Shown in pieces: positions 7,855 to 12,794 of a stretch of 12,794 nt of DNA. The position numbers and the translations under genes are program-made. The stretch lies in the NCBI GenBank assembly GCA_039923495.1, contig JBDTCO010000100.1, positions 1 to 12,794 on the forward strand, written 5' to 3'. The first letter of the stretch is position 1; each line of letters begins with the position of its first letter. Below the pieces are notes generated by a model. That model was not told the DNA's origin. It saw only the letters and a program-made list of their open reading frames with translations, and searched no databases. This DNA is from JBDTCO01 sp039923495 (GTDB lineage: Bacteria; Myxococcota_A; Polyangia; Palsa-1104).

Positions 7855-8819
7855 CAGCGCAGGCCGCACGCGACGAGCTCGGCGCGCAGCGCGTCGTCCT
7901 CGGGACCGACGGATGCGAGCGACGCGATGGTCAAAGATGGTGTCAGCAATGCGCCGCTCGCGACGAGCACGAGGCCCAGCTTGCCGATGAGCGACACGCG
8001 CGCGCGGGACGAGATCGAGTCGAAGCCGTTGTCGCGGATCGCCGTGCCGATGGCGGAGTAGATGAGCCGGCTCGACGCGATCGCGAGGCGACACGCGCGG
8101 GGCAGGAGCGGGATGCCGAGATCGGCGGCGGCGTAGTGGGCATCTGCTCGCTCGAGGAGCCTGGCGACGGCCTTGCGCGTACCGACGGTGGCGGGTCCCA
8201 TGGTGAACGTCCTCGGATCGGCGCCAACCTGCACGAGCAGCTCGGCGGGCAGGTACACGCGACCACGCCGCGCGTCCTCGCCGACGTCGCGCGCGATGTT
8301 GGTGAGCTGCATGCCGACGCCGAGATCGGCCGCGCGCAGCAGCGCCACGTCGCCGCGGTAGCCCATGATGCGCGTCATCATGAGCCCGACGGTGGAGGCG
8401 ACGCGGAAGCAGTAGGCGAGCAGCTGATCCCAGCGCTCGTACGTGTCGCCGCGGGCGTCCATCTCCATCCCGGCGAGCAGCGCCTCGGGCAGCGCGCGCG
8501 GGATGTCGTACGTGGTGGCGACGAGCGAGAACGCGCGATCGATCGGTGAGTCGAGGGCCTCTCCGCGGTACACCCCATCGAGCCGCGCGCGCAGACCTTC
8601 GACGCGACGCATCGCGCCCGCCTCGTCGCCCTCGTCGACGGCATCGTCCGCACGACGACAGAACGCGTAGAGCGCCCACGAGGCTTCACGTACGCGAGCC
8701 GGCAAGAGCAGCGACGAGAGATAGAAGCTCTTCGAGTGGTGGGCGATCCACGCGCGGCAGGCCCGGCGATCGGCGGGGTCGAGGCGAGGGTGCTCCTGCG
8801 TGAGGAAGTCGGCGTGCAC
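7854..8819 (-). CDS. crtB: Phytoene synthase
   Basis: A trans-isoprenyl synthase of the squalene/phytoene class, 321 residues, which condenses two GGPP head-to-head to 15-cis-phytoene, the committed carotenoid step. Conserved parts run in the expected order: HSKSFYLSSLLLP (28-40), YAFCRRADDAVDE with the first aspartate motif DDAVD (58-62), LTNIARDVGEDARRGRVYLP (172-191) with the second motif DVGED (178-182), and the late RLIYSAIG (251-258). The length is typical. GTG 8819 was chosen because it is 5 nt after the upstream stop and gives the usual short N-terminus before the SKSFY motif; no ATG fits. There is no clear ribosome binding site, which fits translational coupling. Squalene synthase is a less likely alternative given the crtI and cyclase neighbours. 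The C-terminal hydrophobic stretch around 282-302 may lie on the membrane. Confidence 0.95.
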   Translation of the reverse strand: MHADFLTQEHPRLDPADRRACRAWIAHHSKSFYLSSLLLPARVREASWALYAFCRRADDAVDEGDEAGAMRRVEGLRARLDGVYRGEALDSPIDRAFSLVATTYDIPRALPEALLAGMEMDARGDTYERWDQLLAYCFRVASTVGLMMTRIMGYRGDVALLRAADLGVGMQLTNIARDVGEDARRGRVYLPAELLVQVGADPRTFTMGPATVGTRKAVARLLERADAHYAAADLGIPLLPRACRLAIASSRLIYSAIGTAIRDNGFDSISSRARVSLIGKLGLVLVASGALLTPSLTIASLASVGPEDDALRAELVACGLR

Positions 8820-8824
8820 GACGA

Positions 8825-9145
8825 TCAGTACAGCGGCGGTGCGAGCAGGAGGCAGACCCAGCACGTGCCGAATCCGAGCAGCGCGGACATGATCGCCCAG
8901 CCGCCGAGGCGCTCGATCGGTTCGGCGCGACTCATCGTGACGGACGCGATTGCGAGGACACCACCGCCAAGTGAGAGCACTGCACCGACGATCATGTAGA
9001 TCAAGGCAAAGGCGGACCGCGCGGCGGCACCGTGAGGCACGCGCGTGCCGTGGATGGCGAGCGCGATCCCAGAGCCGAGCAGCGTCCCTGCAAGGACCGC
9101 GAAGTTGCGCGCGGCGTAAGGTCGGTCGGAGGTGGTGTTCGACAT
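8825..9145 (-). CDS. Unknown small membrane protein, three predicted helices, inside the carotenoid operon
   Basis: I do not recognise this 106-residue protein. Three hydrophobic spans are visible at about 15-32, 44-69 and 81-103, with a short polar N-terminus (MSNTTSDRPYAARN) and a loop SRAEPIERLGG between the second and third spans. There is no signal peptide cleavage site, metal motif or catalytic pattern that I can name. It lies 12 nt after crtI and 5 nt before crtB, so it is almost certainly co-transcribed and probably co-translated with them. The size and three-helix layout recall CrtYc/CrtYd half-cyclases, but the PxE(E/D) pattern of that family is not cleanly present (the loop reads EPIER) and a different cyclase ends the operon. 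A role in membrane assembly of the pathway or in carotenoid handling is a guess from position only. The ATG at 9145 is the only good start. Confidence 0.8.
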   Translation of the reverse strand: MSNTTSDRPYAARNFAVLAGTLLGSGIALAIHGTRVPHGAAARSAFALIYMIVGAVLSLGGGVLAIASVTMSRAEPIERLGGWAIMSALLGFGTCWVCLLLAPPLY

Positions 9146-9157
9146 GACGAGCGGAGT

Positions 9158-10702
9158 CTACCTCGCGTGCGTCGCGGCGATGGGATCGCGCGCGTTGCCG
9201 GTGCCCGGATACGCGGGCACGAGCCGGTCGACCACCTTTGCCGACGAGATCACCCCGGGCAGGCCTGCGCCCGGGTGCGTGCCTGCGCCGCAGAAGTAGA
9301 GGTCGTCGATGTCCTCGCTGCGGTTGTGGAAGCGGAAGTACGCCGACTGCCCGAGCGTCGGCTGGATCGAGAACGCGGAGCCACGCTCGGACGCGAGCTC
9401 GTCGGCGAAGTGCTGCGGCGTGATCACCCGCTTGGTCACCAGGTTGTCGCGCAGCCCCGGGATGCCGCGCTGTTCGAGCGACGCGAGGATCTTGTCGACG
9501 TACGGACCCTCTTCCTTTGCCCAGTCGGTGCCGGAGTCGAGGTGCGGGACGGGAGAGAGCACGTAGAAGTTCTCGCAGCCGGGCGGCGCGAGCGTCGGAT
9601 CGGTGCGCGTCGGTGCGTGCAGGTAGAGGCTGAAGTCCTCGGCGAGGATCTTCTTGTCGAAGATGTCGTCGAGCAGCTCCTCGTAGCGTGGCCCGAGCAG
9701 GATGGTGTGGTGAGCCTGATCCGGGTAGGTGCGCTTGGTCCCGAAGTACACGACCACGAGGCCCATCGAGTAGGCGAGCTTGTCGATGCGCCGGTCCGTG
9801 TTCTTGCGCCGGAACTGCGGGTCGATCATGTGCTTGTAGACCGTTGGTGCATCTGCGTTGCACACGACGAGATCGGCCTCGAGCACCGCGCCGCCCTTGA
9901 TGCGCACGCCGGTGACCTTGGGTCGCTTGCCCCGCTTCTCGACGACGAGCTGATCGACCTCGGTCGAGAGCCGCAGCTCGCCGCCGAGCTCGACGAACAC
10001 CTGGGTCAGCGCGTCGACGATGGCGCCCGTGCCGCCGAGCGCGAACCACACGCCCCACTTGCGCTCGAGGAACGCGATGAGCGCGTAGATGCTCGTGGTC
10101 GAGAACGGGTTGCCGCCGACGAGCAGCGGGTGGAACGACAGCACCGTGCGGATCGCGGGATCCTTCACGAACTTCTTCACGAGCGAGAACACGGAGAGGT
10201 GCGAGCGCAGCTTGATCATCTGCGGGACGATGCGAGCCATATCTCCGAAGCGCAGGAAGGGCACGTCGGAGAGCTGCTCGAAGCCCACCTTGAAGATGGC
10301 CTCCGACGCCGCGACGAACCTGCGGTAGCCGTCGACGTCGGCCGGATTGAAGCGCTCGACCTCCGCGGCCATGCGATCGGGATCGCCGGTGTAGTCGAAG
10401 CGGCGGCCGTCATGGAAGCCGATGCGATAGAACGGATCGATGGGCACGAGCTTCAGGCGCTCGGCCATGTCCACGCCGGCGAGCGCGAACAGCTCGTCGA
10501 GCACGAACGGCGCGGTGACGACCGTCGGGCCACCGTCGAAGGCGAAGCCTGCGTCGCGGTACACGTATGCCCGACCGCCGGGTTGATCCCGCTTGTCGAC
10601 GAGGGTGACGCGGAAGCCACGCGCTTGCAGGCGGATCGCCGCGGCGATCCCTCCGAAGCCTGCACCTACGACGACGACCTTGGGTCCGGATGTCTCTGCC
10701 AT
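9158..10702 (-). CDS. crtI: Phytoene desaturase (CrtI type)
   Basis: An FAD-dependent membrane-associated desaturase of 514 residues, which converts phytoene to lycopene or a less desaturated intermediate. It starts with the Rossmann segment KVVVVGAGFGGIAAAIRLQA (8-27; GxGxxG from G13), then PGGRAYVY (41-48) and FAFDGGPTVVT (53-63). The hallmark C-terminal flavin motif GAGTHPGAGLPGVISSAK spans 472-489. Length and layout are those of bacterial CrtI, not of the plant PDS/ZDS enzymes. The open frame continues upstream to 10885, but that part would overlap speA; ATG 10702 directly precedes the Rossmann fold and is preferred. It is the first gene of the minus-strand operon and is divergent from speA across 139 nt. 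The number of desaturation steps (three, four or five) cannot be read from sequence; a following lycopene cyclase suggests four. Confidence 0.96.
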   Translation of the reverse strand: MAETSGPKVVVVGAGFGGIAAAIRLQARGFRVTLVDKRDQPGGRAYVYRDAGFAFDGGPTVVTAPFVLDELFALAGVDMAERLKLVPIDPFYRIGFHDGRRFDYTGDPDRMAAEVERFNPADVDGYRRFVAASEAIFKVGFEQLSDVPFLRFGDMARIVPQMIKLRSHLSVFSLVKKFVKDPAIRTVLSFHPLLVGGNPFSTTSIYALIAFLERKWGVWFALGGTGAIVDALTQVFVELGGELRLSTEVDQLVVEKRGKRPKVTGVRIKGGAVLEADLVVCNADAPTVYKHMIDPQFRRKNTDRRIDKLAYSMGLVVVYFGTKRTYPDQAHHTILLGPRYEELLDDIFDKKILAEDFSLYLHAPTRTDPTLAPPGCENFYVLSPVPHLDSGTDWAKEEGPYVDKILASLEQRGIPGLRDNLVTKRVITPQHFADELASERGSAFSIQPTLGQSAYFRFHNRSEDIDDLYFCGAGTHPGAGLPGVISSAKVVDRLVPAYPGTGNARDPIAATHAR

Positions 10703-10768
10703 GGCGTTCGCAGTCTGCCCCAAAAAATACGGCGTGGAGACAGGCCGCAGATGTTTTGCATTCCCGTC

Positions 10769-10788
10769 ACAGAAAATCACTTCTCTGT
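10769..10788. promoter_or_regulatory. Imperfect dyad in the crtI/speA divergent region, candidate operator
   Basis: ACAGAAAA-TCAC-TTCTCTGT forms a 20-bp inverted repeat with 7 of 8 arm pairs matched and a four-base centre. It sits 66 nt upstream of crtI and 53 nt upstream of speA, about the middle of the region. The region 10703-10841 is unusually A/T-rich for this window and has A-runs at 10722-10727 and 10837-10842. I could not find a convincing -35/-10 pair for either gene. A dimeric regulator acting on one or both genes is plausible; no known consensus is matched. Confidence 0.35.
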
Positions 10789-10823
10789 TGCACCGCGTGT
10801 GTCTACATTCCGCGCGAAAACGA

Positions 10824-10828
10824 GAGGG
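10824..10828 (+). promoter_or_regulatory. Probable ribosome binding site of speA
   Basis: GAGGG lies 13 nt before the ATG at 10842, longer spacing than usual, with an A-run directly before the start codon. It supports 10842 as the start, which is also where the conserved protein begins. Confidence 0.45.
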
Positions 10829-10841
10829 AATCGCACAAAAA

Positions 10842-12794
<1,953 letters not shown>

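Noticed and set aside
7855..8679. N-terminal extension of the cruA-like frame across crtB
   Set aside because: The frame stays open upstream of ATG 7854, but that part is arginine-rich and opposed by the phytoene synthase motifs in another frame of the same strand. The TGATG overlap makes 7854 the natural start.
8825..9145. Naming the small membrane protein CrtYc or CrtYd
   Set aside because: Size and helix count fit, but the PxE(E/D) motif is not clearly present and there is no second half. A CruA-type cyclase already sits in the operon.

Overview
This GC-rich window is densely coded, uses GTG starts freely and has a very strong G/C bias at third codon positions, so long open frames appear antisense to nearly every real gene. 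The gene content points to a myxobacterium or a related delta-proteobacterial lineage (Myxococcota). It combines a eukaryote-like sterol reductase, a carotenoid cluster, a long bacterial Lhr helicase and a biosynthetic arginine decarboxylase. This taxonomic call is an inference; there is no rRNA gene to test it.

Layout from left to right. (1) Positions 2-709 (+) hold the C-terminal half of a 7-dehydrocholesterol/sterol delta-7 reductase, cut by the window edge. (2) A 206-nt gap follows, with a perfect 22-bp palindrome and a small GC hairpin. (3) Positions 916-5310 (+) encode a full-length Lhr-type superfamily 2 helicase. (4) A 182-nt gap follows, with a possible 17-19 codon leader ORF. (5) Positions 5493-6425 (+) encode a type-II polyprenyl diphosphate synthase, likely GGPP synthase (crtE). 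(6) Facing it, with a single base between the two stop codons, is a tight minus-strand operon transcribed from 10702 down to 6427: crtI, a 106-aa unknown membrane protein, crtB and a CruA/CruP-family lycopene cyclase. Spacings are 12 nt, 5 nt and a 1-nt overlap. (7) A 139-nt A-tract-rich divergent region carries an imperfect dyad. (8) From 10842 to the right edge (+) is speA, almost complete.

The carotenoid genes give a route from C15/C20 prenyl diphosphates to a cyclised carotene: CrtE supplies GGPP, CrtB joins two GGPP to phytoene, CrtI desaturates phytoene to lycopene, and the CruA-like enzyme is predicted to cyclise the ends. No ketolase, hydroxylase or glycosyltransferase lies in the window. 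The sterol reductase at the left edge shows that the organism, or at least this locus, also handles sterols, which draw on the same prenyl pool through FPP and squalene. Lhr (nucleic acid repair) and SpeA (agmatine and polyamine synthesis) have no clear functional link to the pigment genes.

The points most worth a second look are the unidentified 106-aa membrane protein inside the carotenoid operon, the CruA/CruP-type cyclase in this setting, the plant-like delta-7 sterol reductase, and three candidate regulatory structures (palindrome 770-791, leader ORF 5437-5496, dyad 10769-10788). I found no tRNA, rRNA, CRISPR array, insertion sequence or convincing intrinsic terminator.
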